A DNA stretch of 64,000 nt from Pseudomonas sp. P818 (GTDB taxonomy: Bacteria > Pseudomonadota > Gammaproteobacteria > Pseudomonadales > Pseudomonadaceae). Position numbers and translations under genes: made by a program. The notes beneath the pieces are model-generated. The model did no database searches, had not been told where the DNA came from, and saw only the letters and a list, made by a program, of their open reading frames with translations. This document shows positions 35,319 through 44,203 of this stretch, piece by piece (positions within the stretch are counted from its first letter, which is position 1; the number at the start of each line of letters is the position of its first letter). The stretch is from positions 124,001-188,000 of the forward strand of contig NZ_ATKM01000019.1 of the NCBI RefSeq assembly GCF_000418555.1. Reading direction: 5' to 3'.

Positions 35319-36404
35319 TTTATACAGGCGCATGTCCTTGGGCGCAGATTGATAGAACACCGATACCGGTATCGCCGCCACGCCATGCTCGCGGGTCAGC
35401 CACTCGGCCATGGCCACGTCGTCCAGATCCGGGCGAACGGCCGAATAGTCGGCCAGCTGGAAATAGGTCCCCGGCGCCCGGGTGAAGGTGAAACGCGAAC
35501 CGCCCAGCAGGTCGCAGAACAGATCACGCTTGGCCTGGTAGAAAGCCGGCAACTCCTCGACATGCTCGGGACAGGCGGCCATGAACTCGGCCAGGCCGAA
35601 CTGCAGCGGCGTCACCCCGCAGAAATTGACGTACTGGTGAATCTTGCGCAATTCGGCGGTCAACGCAGGCGGCGCCACGACATAGCCGGTTTTCCAGCCG
35701 GTGACGTGATAGGTCTTGCCGAAAGAGCTGACCACGAAGGCACGCCGATACAACTCCTCGTGCGCCAGCACGCTGGCATGGCGGGCGCCATCGTAGATCA
35801 GATGCTCGTAGACCTCATCACTGATCACATGTATATCGCGCCCACGAATCAGCTCGGCCAGCTTGTCCAGATCAGCGCGCGTTAGCAGCGCACCGCTGGG
35901 GTTGTGCGGCGAGTTGAGAAAGATCAGGCGGGTACGCGGGCTGATGGCATCACTCAGGCGCTGCCAGTCCACGGCGAAATCCGGCAATGCCAGCGGCACA
36001 TGCACGCACTGCCCGCCGGCCAATTCCACCGACGGCTCGTAACTGTCGTAGCAAGGGTCGAGCACGATGGCTTCATCACCCGGACGGATCAGCGCCTGCA
36101 CCGCGCAAAAGATCGCCTCGGTAGCGCCGGGGGTGATGGTGATCTCGCTGTCGGCATCCCGCTGCACGCCATAGCTGCGGGCGATCTTAGCCGCCACTTG
36201 CTGGCGCAACGCAGGCAGGCCGGTCATCGGCGAATACTGGTTACGCCCTTCCATGACGTGGCGCGCCACCGCTTCGCGCAGCGCCTGCGGCCCATCGAAG
36301 TCAGGGAAGCCCTGAGACAGATTGATCGCGCCAGTCTCCAGAGCGAGCTGGGACATGCGGGTGAAGATGGTGGTGCCCACGTTGGGCAGCTTACTGACAA
36401 TCAT
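35313..36404 (-). CDS. PLP-dependent aminotransferase (YbdL-like), 3' end lost to REP
   Basis: Class I/II aminotransferase of the methionine/glutamine-type YbdL group. PLP features are intact: NSPHNPSG, SDEVYEHLIY and the Schiff-base Lys in SSFGKTYHVTGWKTGY. The protein ends ...KDMRLYKP at 363 residues. Family members continue through RLCFAK and a final helix to about 382-386. The Arg equivalent to the substrate-carboxylate Arg survives in MRL, but roughly 20 residues after it are gone and the sequence enters a REP. It may be impaired or inactive. ATG 36404 matches the family N-terminus (MIVSKLPNVGTTIFTRM). Confidence 0.88.
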   Translation of the reverse strand: MIVSKLPNVGTTIFTRMSQLALETGAINLSQGFPDFDGPQALREAVARHVMEGRNQYSPMTGLPALRQQVAAKIARSYGVQRDADSEITITPGATEAIFCAVQALIRPGDEAIVLDPCYDSYEPSVELAGGQCVHVPLALPDFAVDWQRLSDAISPRTRLIFLNSPHNPSGALLTRADLDKLAELIRGRDIHVISDEVYEHLIYDGARHASVLAHEELYRRAFVVSSFGKTYHVTGWKTGYVVAPPALTAELRKIHQYVNFCGVTPLQFGLAEFMAACPEHVEELPAFYQAKRDLFCDLLGGSRFTFTRAPGTYFQLADYSAVRPDLDDVAMAEWLTREHGVAAIPVSVFYQSAPKDMRLYKP

Positions 36405-36412
36405 GGCTACAG

Positions 36413-36485
36413 ACTTCAGGCCCCAGGCTGCAGGAAAGAGCGCCCAAGCTTATCGCCTGCAGCCTGTAGCTTGAAGCCTGGGGCT
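36413..36485. repeat. TTCAGGC-type palindromic repeat
   Basis: CTTCAGGCCCCAGGCTGCAGG on the left is mirrored by CCTGCAGCCTGTAGC-TTGAAGCCTGGGGC on the right. It fills the gap between the aminotransferase start (8 bases away) and the der stop codon, which it overlaps. It is related to the 8794-8900 block. Confidence 0.75.
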
Positions 36486-37959
36486 ATTTTTTCTTGTCCT
36501 TGCGCTTCTTCTCGGCCTTCTTGTGGTGGCTCATCAGGCGGCGCTTCTTGTTCACCTGGCGATCGGTGAGCTTGTTCTTGTTGCACTCGTAGGGGTTTTC
36601 GCCGCCCTTGTACTCGATGCGGATCGGCGTACCCACCAGTTTCAGCACGCGGCGGAAGGTGTTCTCCAGGTAACGGGTGTAGGCGCGCGGCACGGCGTCG
36701 ACCTGGTTACCGTGGATCACGATCAGCGGTGGGTTGGCACCGCCCAGGTGGGCATAGCGCAACTTGATACGGCGACCGTTGACCAGAGGCGGCGCGTGGT
36801 CACTGACGGCGTCTTCGAGAATCTGCGTCAGGCGGCTGGTGGGCCAGCGGGTGATGGCCGATTTGAAGGAGGCCTGTACCGACTTGTACAGATGGCCGAC
36901 GCCAGTACCGTGCAGGGCGGAGATGAAGTGGATATCGGCGAAGTCGACGAAGAACAGCCGGCGCTCCAGCTCGGTCTTCACGTAGTCCTTCTGCCCCTGA
37001 TCCATGCCATCCCACTTGTTCAGGGCGATGACCAGGGCGCGGCCGCTTTCCAGCACGAAGCCAAGCAGGTTGAGATCGTGGTCGACCACACCCTCGCGGG
37101 CGTCCATAACGAACACCACGACGTTGGAGTCCTGGATGGCCTGCAGCGTCTTGACCACGGAGAACTTCTCCACGGCCTCGAAGATCTTGCCGCGGCGGCG
37201 CACACCGGCGGTGTCGATCAGGGTGTACTTCTCGTCGTCACGCTCGAAGGGGATGTAGATGCTGTCACGGGTGGTGCCGGCCTGGTCATAGACGATGACC
37301 CGCTCTTCACCGAGCATGCGGTTGACCAGGGTGGACTTGCCGACGTTCGGCCGGCCGATGATGGCCAGCTTGATGCCGTCCTTCTCGCTGGGGCCGGGAA
37401 TGCGCTTGGCTTCCTGGCCTTCCAGCACTTCCTCCTCTTCAGCGCCCTCTTCCGGCTCGTCGGCATCCTTGGGGAAGGCGCCGAGCACCACTTCGAGCAT
37501 CTGGGTGATGCCGCGACCATGGGCACCGGCAATCGCCAGCGGCTCGCCCAGGCCCATGGGGCTGAATTCGGCGCGGGCCAGATCGACGTCGAGGTTGTCG
37601 ACCTTGTTCACCACCAGGAAGCTCTGCTTGTTACGACGGCGCAGGTGCTCGCCGATCATCTGGTCGGAGGCGGTCATGCCGGCACGCGCGTCCACCAAAA
37701 ACAGCACGGCATCGGCCTCTTCGATGGCCTGCAGCGACTGCTCGGCCATCTTCGCGTCGATGCCCTCCTCGTCACCGGAAATACCGCCGGTGTCGATCAC
37801 GATATAGGTACGCCCCTGCCACTTCGCCTCGCCATACTGGCGGTCGCGGGTCAGACCGGACAGGTCGCCGACGATGGCGTCGCGGCTGCGGGTCAGGCGG
37901 TTGAAGAGTGTGGACTTGCCGACGTTCGGCCGCCCCACCAGGGCAATTACGGGAACCAT
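36484..37959 (-). CDS. der: Ribosome-associated GTPase Der (EngA)
   Basis: Essential GTPase in 50S subunit assembly. 491 residues with two consecutive G domains (each with GRPNVGKST, DTGG/DTAG and NKxD-type motifs: NKVD and NKWD), a KH-like domain, and a Lys-rich tail ending KKAEKKRKDKKK. An acidic linker between the G domains (EEGAEEEEVLEGQ) is usual in pseudomonads. The ATG at 37959 (MVPVIALVGRPNVGK) is preferred over a GTG four codons upstream. It is the last gene of the rlmN-to-der run. Confidence 0.97.
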   Translation of the reverse strand: MVPVIALVGRPNVGKSTLFNRLTRSRDAIVGDLSGLTRDRQYGEAKWQGRTYIVIDTGGISGDEEGIDAKMAEQSLQAIEEADAVLFLVDARAGMTASDQMIGEHLRRRNKQSFLVVNKVDNLDVDLARAEFSPMGLGEPLAIAGAHGRGITQMLEVVLGAFPKDADEPEEGAEEEEVLEGQEAKRIPGPSEKDGIKLAIIGRPNVGKSTLVNRMLGEERVIVYDQAGTTRDSIYIPFERDDEKYTLIDTAGVRRRGKIFEAVEKFSVVKTLQAIQDSNVVVFVMDAREGVVDHDLNLLGFVLESGRALVIALNKWDGMDQGQKDYVKTELERRLFFVDFADIHFISALHGTGVGHLYKSVQASFKSAITRWPTSRLTQILEDAVSDHAPPLVNGRRIKLRYAHLGGANPPLIVIHGNQVDAVPRAYTRYLENTFRRVLKLVGTPIRIEYKGGENPYECNKNKLTDRQVNKKRRLMSHHKKAEKKRKDKKK

Positions 37960-37984
37960 CAGGCTCTCCACTTGAGTTGATTCA

Positions 37985-38017
37985 GAAAATGCAAAGGCCG
38001 CTGCATGGGCAGCGGCC
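37985..38017 (-). terminator. Candidate terminator before der
   Basis: Nine-bp stem GGCCGCTGC (37996-38004), loop ATGG, GCAGCGGCC, followed on the minus strand by TTTGCATTTTC. If active it would separate bamB from der; the U-run is imperfect. Confidence 0.45.
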
Positions 38018-38056
38018 GGGATACTTCGTGCTGCCAGGTTAAGGCAGCATAGCTAC

Positions 38057-38197
38057 AGAAGCCGTTCAGTATCTCGCGAGCTAGAGCGAGACAAGGCAAA
38101 AACAGGCGAGGAAGCGGAGTTTACAGCTGTAAATGAGCATTCCGAGCCTGTTTTTAACGCAGTATCGCCGACGCGCAGCAGATACTGGGCGGCTTCT
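38057..38197. mobile_element. MITE-like palindromic element
   Basis: 141-base element. Terminal inverted repeats AGAAGCCGTTCAGTATCT (38057-38074) and AGATACTGGGCGGCTTCT (38180-38197) differ at only two positions. The centre TTTACAGCTGTAAA (38120-38133) is a perfect palindrome, flanked by AACAGGC and GCCTGTTTTT arms. It has no ORF. The right end touches the bamB stop codon. No target-site duplication is clear. Confidence 0.6.
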
Positions 38198-39337
38198 TCA
38201 CTTGATGGTCAGAGCTACCAGCTTGCCGCTATTGCCGTAAACATACAGCCAGTCACCCACCACCAGCGGCTGGGCGCGCAGGCCGTCGCTGTCGATACGG
38301 GTACGGCCAACGAAGCGACCATCGACCTGGCTCAGCAGGTGCAGATAGCCCTCGAAGTCACCCACCGCGACATAACTGGAGAACACCGCCGGGCCCGAGA
38401 GCTGACGGCGCGCCATCGAATCATTGGTCCAAAGCGCCGAGGCGCTGCGCTCGTCGATACCTTCGACGGTACCGCTGGCATGGCTGACGTAGACGTTGCC
38501 GAAGCCCTGAGCGACGCCTACCGAGCTGGAGGCTTCGCGCTGCCACAGCACGCGGCCGGACTCAAGGTCCATGGCCGCGACACGGCCCTGGTAGCTCACC
38601 GCATAGACGGTGCCGCCGGACAGCAGCAGACCGCCGTCGATATCCACCACGCGCTCCAGCTCGGAGCGACCTTGCGGAATGGCAACGCGCTGTTCCCAGA
38701 CCGGCAGGCCGCGCTGGGCGTCGACTGCAATCACTTTGCCGCTGGACAGGCCGGCGACCACCAGGCGGTTGGTCACCAGCGGCGCGCCGGTACCACGCAA
38801 GGTCAGTACGGCCGGGGTATTCTCGACGATCCAGCGCTGGCTGCCGGTGCTGGCATCGAAGGCGATCAGGCGGTCGTCCTGGGTCTGCACCACGACGATA
38901 TCGCCATTGGTGGCCGGCGCAGCCAGCACTTCGCTGGTCACACGCGAACGCCACTGCTCTTCGCCGTCGCTGGAGTCCAGCGCGATCACTTCGCCCTTAA
39001 GCGTACCCAGCAGCACCTGGCCGTAACCAACGCCGATGGCACCGGACACCGGGATGTCGAGCTTCTTGCGCCAGATGACCTTGCCGCTGGTGCGGTCCAT
39101 GGCCATAACCAGACCCTCGACGTCGGCGGCGTAGATCACCTCGCCGTCGATGGCCGGTACCAGCATGTTGAAGGTTTCGCCCTGGCCATCTCCAACGGAG
39201 CGGCTCCATTCGGTGCGCAGCTCGACTTCGGCGTCGAACTTGGTCAGCTCGGCGGGCGGCAGTTCCTTCTTGCTATTGCTGCTGCAACCCACGGCCAGAA
39301 CGGCCAGAGCCAGCAGTGCGGCATTCTTCCAACGCAT
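38198..39337 (-). CDS. bamB: Outer-membrane protein assembly factor BamB
   Basis: Lipoprotein of the BAM complex that inserts beta-barrels into the outer membrane. About 379 residues; the signal ends in lipobox LAVGC (Cys18 from MRWKNAALL). The mature chain is an eight-bladed beta-propeller made of PQQ-like repeats (e.g. VIYAADVEGLVMAMDRTSGKVIW, VIALDSSDGEEQWRS, VIAVDAQRGLPVWEQ). It follows yfgM by four bases. An ATG at 39349 would extend it by four residues. The 3' end abuts the MITE-like element. Confidence 0.95.
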   Translation of the reverse strand: MRWKNAALLALAVLAVGCSSNSKKELPPAELTKFDAEVELRTEWSRSVGDGQGETFNMLVPAIDGEVIYAADVEGLVMAMDRTSGKVIWRKKLDIPVSGAIGVGYGQVLLGTLKGEVIALDSSDGEEQWRSRVTSEVLAAPATNGDIVVVQTQDDRLIAFDASTGSQRWIVENTPAVLTLRGTGAPLVTNRLVVAGLSSGKVIAVDAQRGLPVWEQRVAIPQGRSELERVVDIDGGLLLSGGTVYAVSYQGRVAAMDLESGRVLWQREASSSVGVAQGFGNVYVSHASGTVEGIDERSASALWTNDSMARRQLSGPAVFSSYVAVGDFEGYLHLLSQVDGRFVGRTRIDSDGLRAQPLVVGDWLYVYGNSGKLVALTIK

Positions 39338-39341
39338 CACG

Positions 39342-39980
39342 TCACGCATCCCCTTTTGCCAGGTCGTCCAGCTTCATCTGCAGACCGCCAACGGCGGCGT
39401 CTTCGGCCAGCGCATCCTTGGCCTTCTGATAGGCGGCGTGCGCGTCATCGCTGCGACCCAACTGTACCAGCAGGTCACCCTTGAGTTCCTCACGGCTGGC
39501 GAGGAAGGCATCCTCTACCTTGGCGTCGAGCAGCTTCAGCGCATCATCGGCCTTGTCCTGAGCAGCCAGGACACGCGCCAGACGCTGACGCGCCAGTTCG
39601 CCGAGCGTGGCATCGGCAGGCTTGTCGAGTACGCGCTGCAGAGCAGCGGCAGCATCATCGAGGCGATTGGCTTCGACTGCGACCTTGGCGACGAACAGGC
39701 TGCCATACTGCGCGTAGTGAGTGCCGCCAAACTCGCTGTCGAGCTTGCCGGCCAGTTCGGCGACTTTCGCGGCATCGGGCTTGCCAGCTGGGTCCAGCGC
39801 GGTTTCCAGCAATTGCTGGTAGAGCACCGAGGCGCCTTGCGCCTGATTGTCCTGGTACTTCTGCCAGCCCTGCCAGCCGAATACAGCCACCAGCGCCAAT
39901 ACACCGCCGGCCAGCAAAGGCTTGCCGTTGCGATCCCACCAGTCCTTGATTTGCGCGATCTGTTCGTCTTCGGTCTGCAT
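39342..39980 (-). CDS. yfgM: YfgM family ancillary SecYEG/tetratricopeptide-like protein
   Basis: 212 residues, N-in inner-membrane anchor (about 22-43: PLLAGGVLALVAVFGWQGWQ) and a periplasmic TPR-like domain with Ala/Leu-rich helices. E. coli YfgM associates with SecYEG and PpiD. It sits in the hisS-yfgM-bamB-der order shared with E. coli and P. aeruginosa. Starts MQTEDEQIAQIKDWW, a typical family N-terminus. Confidence 0.9.
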   Translation of the reverse strand: MQTEDEQIAQIKDWWDRNGKPLLAGGVLALVAVFGWQGWQKYQDNQAQGASVLYQQLLETALDPAGKPDAAKVAELAGKLDSEFGGTHYAQYGSLFVAKVAVEANRLDDAAAALQRVLDKPADATLGELARQRLARVLAAQDKADDALKLLDAKVEDAFLASREELKGDLLVQLGRSDDAHAAYQKAKDALAEDAAVGGLQMKLDDLAKGDA

Positions 39981-40012
39981 GTCTAACCCCGTACTCCTAA
40001 TCGAGAGCCTGC

Positions 40013-41299
40013 TCAGGCCTGCTGGCAGGCGGCCAGATGCTCAGCCAGAGCATCCCAGGCAACGCTTTGTTGTTCACTGTCGTCGCGCAGCGGCTTGCAA
40101 CCTACCACGCGCCCTGCCAATTCGTCGTCCCCCAGAATCAGCGCATAGCGCGCGCCACTCTTGTCGGCCTTCTTGAACTGGCTCTTGAAACTGCCGCCAC
40201 CGCTATTGAGCAGCAGGCGCAGCCCGGGCAGCTCGTCGCGCAGACGCTCCACCAGAGTCAGCGCGGCCAGCTCCGCCGCCTCGCCAAAGGCGCAGACGTA
40301 GACATCGGCGGCGCGGTTGAGCTCGGCCGGCAGCAAGTCCAGGGTTTCCAGCAGCAGCACCAGGCGCTCGACGCCCATGGCGAAGCCAACGCCCGGCGTG
40401 GCCTTGCCACCCAGCTGCGCCACCAGGCCGTCGTAGCGGCCACCGGCGCACACCGTGCCCTGAGCACCGAGCTTGTCGGTGACCCACTCGAACACGGTGC
40501 GGTTGTAATAATCCAGACCGCGCACCAGCTTGTGGTTGATCTGGTAACGAATGCCGGCCGCATCCAGGCGCGCCTTGACGCCCTCGAAGTGCAGACGCGA
40601 CTCCTCGTCGAGGTAGTCGCCAAGAGTCGGCGCACCGACAAGCACGGCCTGAGTCGCCTCGTTCTTGCTGTCGAGGATGCGCAGCGGATTGGTGGTCAGT
40701 CGGCGCTGACTGTCTTCGTCAAGCTGGTCGAAGCGCTCCTGCAGGTAGGCCACCAGAGCGTCGCGATAGGCAGCGCGCGCCTCGCTGGAGCCCAGGCTGT
40801 TGAGCTGCAGGGTCACGGCATCAGCCAGACCGAGCTGCTTCCACAGACGCCAGGTGAGCACGATCAGTTCGGCATCGACGTCCGGGCCCGGCAGGTTGAA
40901 GGCTTCCACGCCGACCTGGTGGAACTGGCGATAGCGGCCCTTCTGCGGCTTCTCGTAGCGAAACATGGGGCCGGCGTACCACAGCTTCTGCACCTGGCCG
41001 CCGCCAGCCAGGCCATGTTCGAGCACGGCACGCACGCAACCGGCGGTGCCTTCGGGACGCAGAGTCAGGGATTCTTCGTTGCGGTCGAGGAAGGTGTACA
41101 TCTCCTTGTCGACCACGTCGGTACCTTCGCCGATACCGCGAGCGAACAGCTCGGTGTATTCGACGATGGGCAGGCGGATCTCCTTGTAGCCATAGCCATC
41201 GAGCAGGCTGACCAAGGTGCTTTCCAGATAGCGCCAGGCAGGCGTCTGCTCCGGCAGGATGTCGTTCATGCCACGAATGGCTTGCAGGGACTTGCTCAA
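40013..41299 (-). CDS. hisS: Histidyl-tRNA synthetase
   Basis: Class II synthetase charging tRNA-His. 428 residues. Motif 2 contains RPEGTAGCVRAVLEHG and FRYEKPQKGRYRQFHQ; the histidine-specific motif is LDYYNRTVFEW; motif 3 lies in GVGFAMGVERLVLLLE. A C-terminal anticodon-binding domain follows (about 330-428). The start codon is TTG, with AAGGAAA spaced correctly; the product N-terminus MSKSLQAIRGMNDILP matches the family. It sits downstream of ispG by 21 bases. Confidence 0.97.
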   Translation of the reverse strand: MSKSLQAIRGMNDILPEQTPAWRYLESTLVSLLDGYGYKEIRLPIVEYTELFARGIGEGTDVVDKEMYTFLDRNEESLTLRPEGTAGCVRAVLEHGLAGGGQVQKLWYAGPMFRYEKPQKGRYRQFHQVGVEAFNLPGPDVDAELIVLTWRLWKQLGLADAVTLQLNSLGSSEARAAYRDALVAYLQERFDQLDEDSQRRLTTNPLRILDSKNEATQAVLVGAPTLGDYLDEESRLHFEGVKARLDAAGIRYQINHKLVRGLDYYNRTVFEWVTDKLGAQGTVCAGGRYDGLVAQLGGKATPGVGFAMGVERLVLLLETLDLLPAELNRAADVYVCAFGEAAELAALTLVERLRDELPGLRLLLNSGGGSFKSQFKKADKSGARYALILGDDELAGRVVGCKPLRDDSEQQSVAWDALAEHLAACQQA

Positions 41300-41320
41300 T
41301 TGTTTTCCTTAAAGCACGGA

Positions 41321-42433
41321 TCAGCCGCGCACGATCACGGCCGCATCGGCGGCAACCTTTTCGGCCGCCTTGTCGCGGATGAGCTTTTCCAGCTCGTCCA
41401 CCAGATTTTCGTTAGTCAGCTTCGAGGCCGGTTTGCCGTCGATGTAGACCAGGTTGTTCGGGCTACCGCCAGTGAGGCCGATATGCGCCTCCTTGGCTTC
41501 GCCGGGGCCGTTGACCACGCAGCCGATCACGGCCACGTCCAATGGCACCAGCAGGTCCTCGACGCGAGCTTCCAGCTCGTTCATGGTCTTGACCACATCG
41601 AAGTTCTGCCGCGAGCAGCTCGGGCAGGCGATGAAGTTGATGCCACGAGAACGCAGGCGCAGGGACTTGAGAATGTCGAAGCCGACCTTGATCTCTTCCA
41701 CCGGGTCGGCAGCCAGCGAGATGCGGATGGTATCGCCAATGCCATCGGCCAGCAGCATGCCCAGGCCGACCGCCGACTTCACCGTACCGGAGCGCAGGCC
41801 ACCGGCTTCGGTGATGCCCAGGTGCAGCGGTTGCTCGATCTGCTTGGCCAACAGGCGATAGGCCTCGACGGCCATGAACACATCGGAGGCCTTCACGCTG
41901 ACCTTGAAGTCCGGGAAGTTCAGGCGATCGAGATGCTCGACGTGGCGCAAGGCGGACTCCACCAGCGCCTCGGGCGTCGGCTCGCCGTACTTCTTCTGCA
42001 GGTCCTTTTCCAGGGAACCGGCGTTGACGCCGATGCGGATCGGGATGCCCTTGTCGCGCGCGGCCTCGACCACCGCCTTGACGCGATCCTCGCGGCCGAT
42101 GTTGCCGGGATTGATGCGCAGGCAGTCGACGCCCAGCTCCGCCACGCGCAGGGCAATCTGGTAGTCGAAGTGAATGTCGGCCACCAGTGGTACACGCACC
42201 TGCTGCTTGATACGGCCGAAGGCCTCGGCGGCGTCCATGTCCGGTACGGAAACGCGCACGATGTCGGCGCCGGCATCTTCCAGGCGACGGATCTGCGCCA
42301 CGGTGGCGGCCACATCGTTGGTGTCGGTGTTGGTCATGCTCTGTACGGCAATCGGCGCATCGCCGCCTACCGGTACCGAGCCAACCCAGATCTTGCGCGA
42401 CAGGCGGCGCTTGATCGGCGATTCGCAATGCAT
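41321..42433 (-). CDS. ispG: 4-hydroxy-3-methylbut-2-enyl diphosphate synthase
   Basis: Penultimate step of the MEP isoprenoid pathway; reductive ring opening of MEcPP with a [4Fe-4S] cluster. 370 residues. The TIM barrel has PLVADIHFDY and LRINPGNIG; the cluster ligands lie in the C-terminal reductase-like domain (CPSCSRQ and CVVNGPGE, plus the following Glu). It starts three bases after the rodZ stop on the minus strand. The nearby isc operon supplies clusters for this enzyme. Confidence 0.97.
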   Translation of the reverse strand: MHCESPIKRRLSRKIWVGSVPVGGDAPIAVQSMTNTDTNDVAATVAQIRRLEDAGADIVRVSVPDMDAAEAFGRIKQQVRVPLVADIHFDYQIALRVAELGVDCLRINPGNIGREDRVKAVVEAARDKGIPIRIGVNAGSLEKDLQKKYGEPTPEALVESALRHVEHLDRLNFPDFKVSVKASDVFMAVEAYRLLAKQIEQPLHLGITEAGGLRSGTVKSAVGLGMLLADGIGDTIRISLAADPVEEIKVGFDILKSLRLRSRGINFIACPSCSRQNFDVVKTMNELEARVEDLLVPLDVAVIGCVVNGPGEAKEAHIGLTGGSPNNLVYIDGKPASKLTNENLVDELEKLIRDKAAEKVAADAAVIVRG

Positions 42434-42436
42434 GCT

Positions 42437-43432
42437 TTACATCCCCAGTGTCAGGCGCGCGGTTTCGCCAGAGATATGCGGCGTGACGTCAACGCTTTCG
42501 CCGTTGTAGGTCACCTGAGCGCCACGAGCAAAGCCCAGGTGCAACTTCAGCGGCGCCTTGCCGGTCAGTTCGATGCGCTCGCCGCTACGCTTGAGGGCGC
42601 TGACCAGGACCTTGCCATCGGCATCGGTCACCTGCGTCCAGCAATCGGCCGTGAACTGCACATTGAGTGCGCCCTGGCCGGCTGGAACAGCGGCGGGTGT
42701 CGCCGGAGCCGCAGGAGCGGGCGTAGTGGCGGCAACTGCTGGCTCACTGGGAGCAGAGGCAGCCGGCGTTTGTGCAGCCCCTTCAGTGGCAACGCCTTCG
42801 GCGGCATTGGACTCGGCAGCAGGTTGCTCGGCGGCGCCAGCCTCCTCCGGGGTTTCGCCCGGTTCGATCGGCAATAGCAGCGGGCTGCTCTGCTCATCGC
42901 CCTGGGCCGCGACCACGGCCTGGTCCTCCGGCTCGGCCAACGAGTGCACCTGAGTGGTGCCATCGGCGCCTTCAACTTCCACATGTTCAAGCCCGAGATC
43001 AGCCAGACTGGTTACCGGACGCCCCTGATCCTGCCACCAGATAAAACCACCGCCGATCAACGCGAGCAGCAACAGAAAGCTCACTAGACGCAGAATGCTC
43101 TGCGAATAACGCACAGGCTCTTCGATACGCCCCAAGGCATGCACACTGCTGCCAGTGGCGTCGGTGCCGGTGAACTGATCGAACTCCATGACCAAACGGT
43201 TCTGGTCCAGCTCGAGCAGCTTGGCGTAGGCACGAATGTAGCCACGGGCGAAGGTGGTGCCCGGCAGCTTGTCGAAAGCGCCGTCCTCGAGCTGGGTAAG
43301 GCGCTGCGGAGTGAGATTGAGCTGCGCCGCCACTTCGGCGACGCTCCAACCCTTGAGTTCGCGGGCCTGGCGCAGGCTCTCGCCCGGATTGCTCGACACC
43401 GGCTGAGTCACTTCGCTATGAGCCGCGTTCAT
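42437..43432 (-). CDS. rodZ: Cytoskeletal protein RodZ
   Basis: Bitopic inner-membrane protein linking MreB to the elongasome. 331 residues. N-terminal Cro-type HTH (about 18-80, with GWSVAEVAAQLNLTPQRLTQLE), a transmembrane helix at about 116-134 (LVSFLLLLALIGGGFIWW), an Ala/Pro/Thr-rich periplasmic linker (about 205-250), and a C-terminal DUF4115 domain (LNVQFTADCWTQVTDADGK). Overlaps pilF (ATGA, four bases), so the pair is coupled. Confidence 0.94.
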   Translation of the reverse strand: MNAAHSEVTQPVSSNPGESLRQARELKGWSVAEVAAQLNLTPQRLTQLEDGAFDKLPGTTFARGYIRAYAKLLELDQNRLVMEFDQFTGTDATGSSVHALGRIEEPVRYSQSILRLVSFLLLLALIGGGFIWWQDQGRPVTSLADLGLEHVEVEGADGTTQVHSLAEPEDQAVVAAQGDEQSSPLLLPIEPGETPEEAGAAEQPAAESNAAEGVATEGAAQTPAASAPSEPAVAATTPAPAAPATPAAVPAGQGALNVQFTADCWTQVTDADGKVLVSALKRSGERIELTGKAPLKLHLGFARGAQVTYNGESVDVTPHISGETARLTLGM

Positions 43433-44190
43433 TGTTGCCCCGAAACATATTGCTGATATTCCTGAGAAGCCGGATACAGGCGACGTAGTTGCAGGCCCAG
43501 GCTGGCAGCCCGGTCACGGTCCTCGAACACCTCGGCTATACGAGCGCCGAGCAGCAGGCTGCGAGCATTCTGCGGCGCCATTTCGCTATAGCTGTCGTAG
43601 TAACGACGTGCCGGCACATATTCTTTGTCCTCGTAGGACAACACGGCCATTTCCAGCAAGGCACGCGGCTGGCGGCTGCTGAGACGCAGGGCGCGCTGGA
43701 AGTACTCCTTGGCCTGCTCACGCTGACCAAGTTGCAGCGAGGTCAGTCCCAGATTCTCGAAAACCCGAGAGCGCTCAGGGTAGAGGTTGTCCTCGGCCGC
43801 CTTGAGGTAGGTATTCATGGCGTCCTGATAGCGTTTCTGTTCGAACAGAAAACCGCCGTAGTTGTTCAACAACCTTGCATCCTTGGGCCGCTGGGACAGA
43901 GCCTTGCGAAAATGCTCGTCGGCCAGCTTCGGTTCCATTTCCAGCTGGAATGCCATGGCCAGAGCGGCATGCGCATCGGCATCGGAAGAATCCAGCTCGA
44001 GTGCGTTCTTGAGCGGCACCTTGGCACGCTGAGTATCGCCCTGCTGGATGTAGGCGATACCGAGCTGCACATAGGCATCGCGCGCCTCATCGCGCCCTTT
44101 CGCCGTACGCATGGGGTCGACGTCACCCGTAGTCACGCAGCCGCCGAGCAGACTGACGGCGAGCAACAACAGCGCGGGGCGCAAGATCAT
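43429..44190 (-). CDS. pilF: Type IV pilus biogenesis lipoprotein PilF
   Basis: Pilotin that localises and multimerises PilQ secretin in the outer membrane. 253 residues. Lipobox LLGGC precedes TTGD, so Cys18 is lipidated. Six TPR motifs follow (e.g. ARDAYVQLGIAYIQQGDTQRAK, RLLNNYGGFLFEQKRYQDA). ATG 44190 has AGAGG six bases upstream; an ATG two codons earlier has it too close. Highly similar in layout to P. aeruginosa PilF (252 residues). Confidence 0.94.
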   Translation of the reverse strand: MILRPALLLLAVSLLGGCVTTGDVDPMRTAKGRDEARDAYVQLGIAYIQQGDTQRAKVPLKNALELDSSDADAHAALAMAFQLEMEPKLADEHFRKALSQRPKDARLLNNYGGFLFEQKRYQDAMNTYLKAAEDNLYPERSRVFENLGLTSLQLGQREQAKEYFQRALRLSSRQPRALLEMAVLSYEDKEYVPARRYYDSYSEMAPQNARSLLLGARIAEVFEDRDRAASLGLQLRRLYPASQEYQQYVSGQQ

Positions 44191-44203
44191 AGGCATCCTC
44201 TCT

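Noticed and set aside
40037..42877. Long open frame opposite hisS and ispG
   Set aside because: Antisense shadow spanning two well-defined genes and their gap; composition is that of reverse-complemented GC-rich codons.
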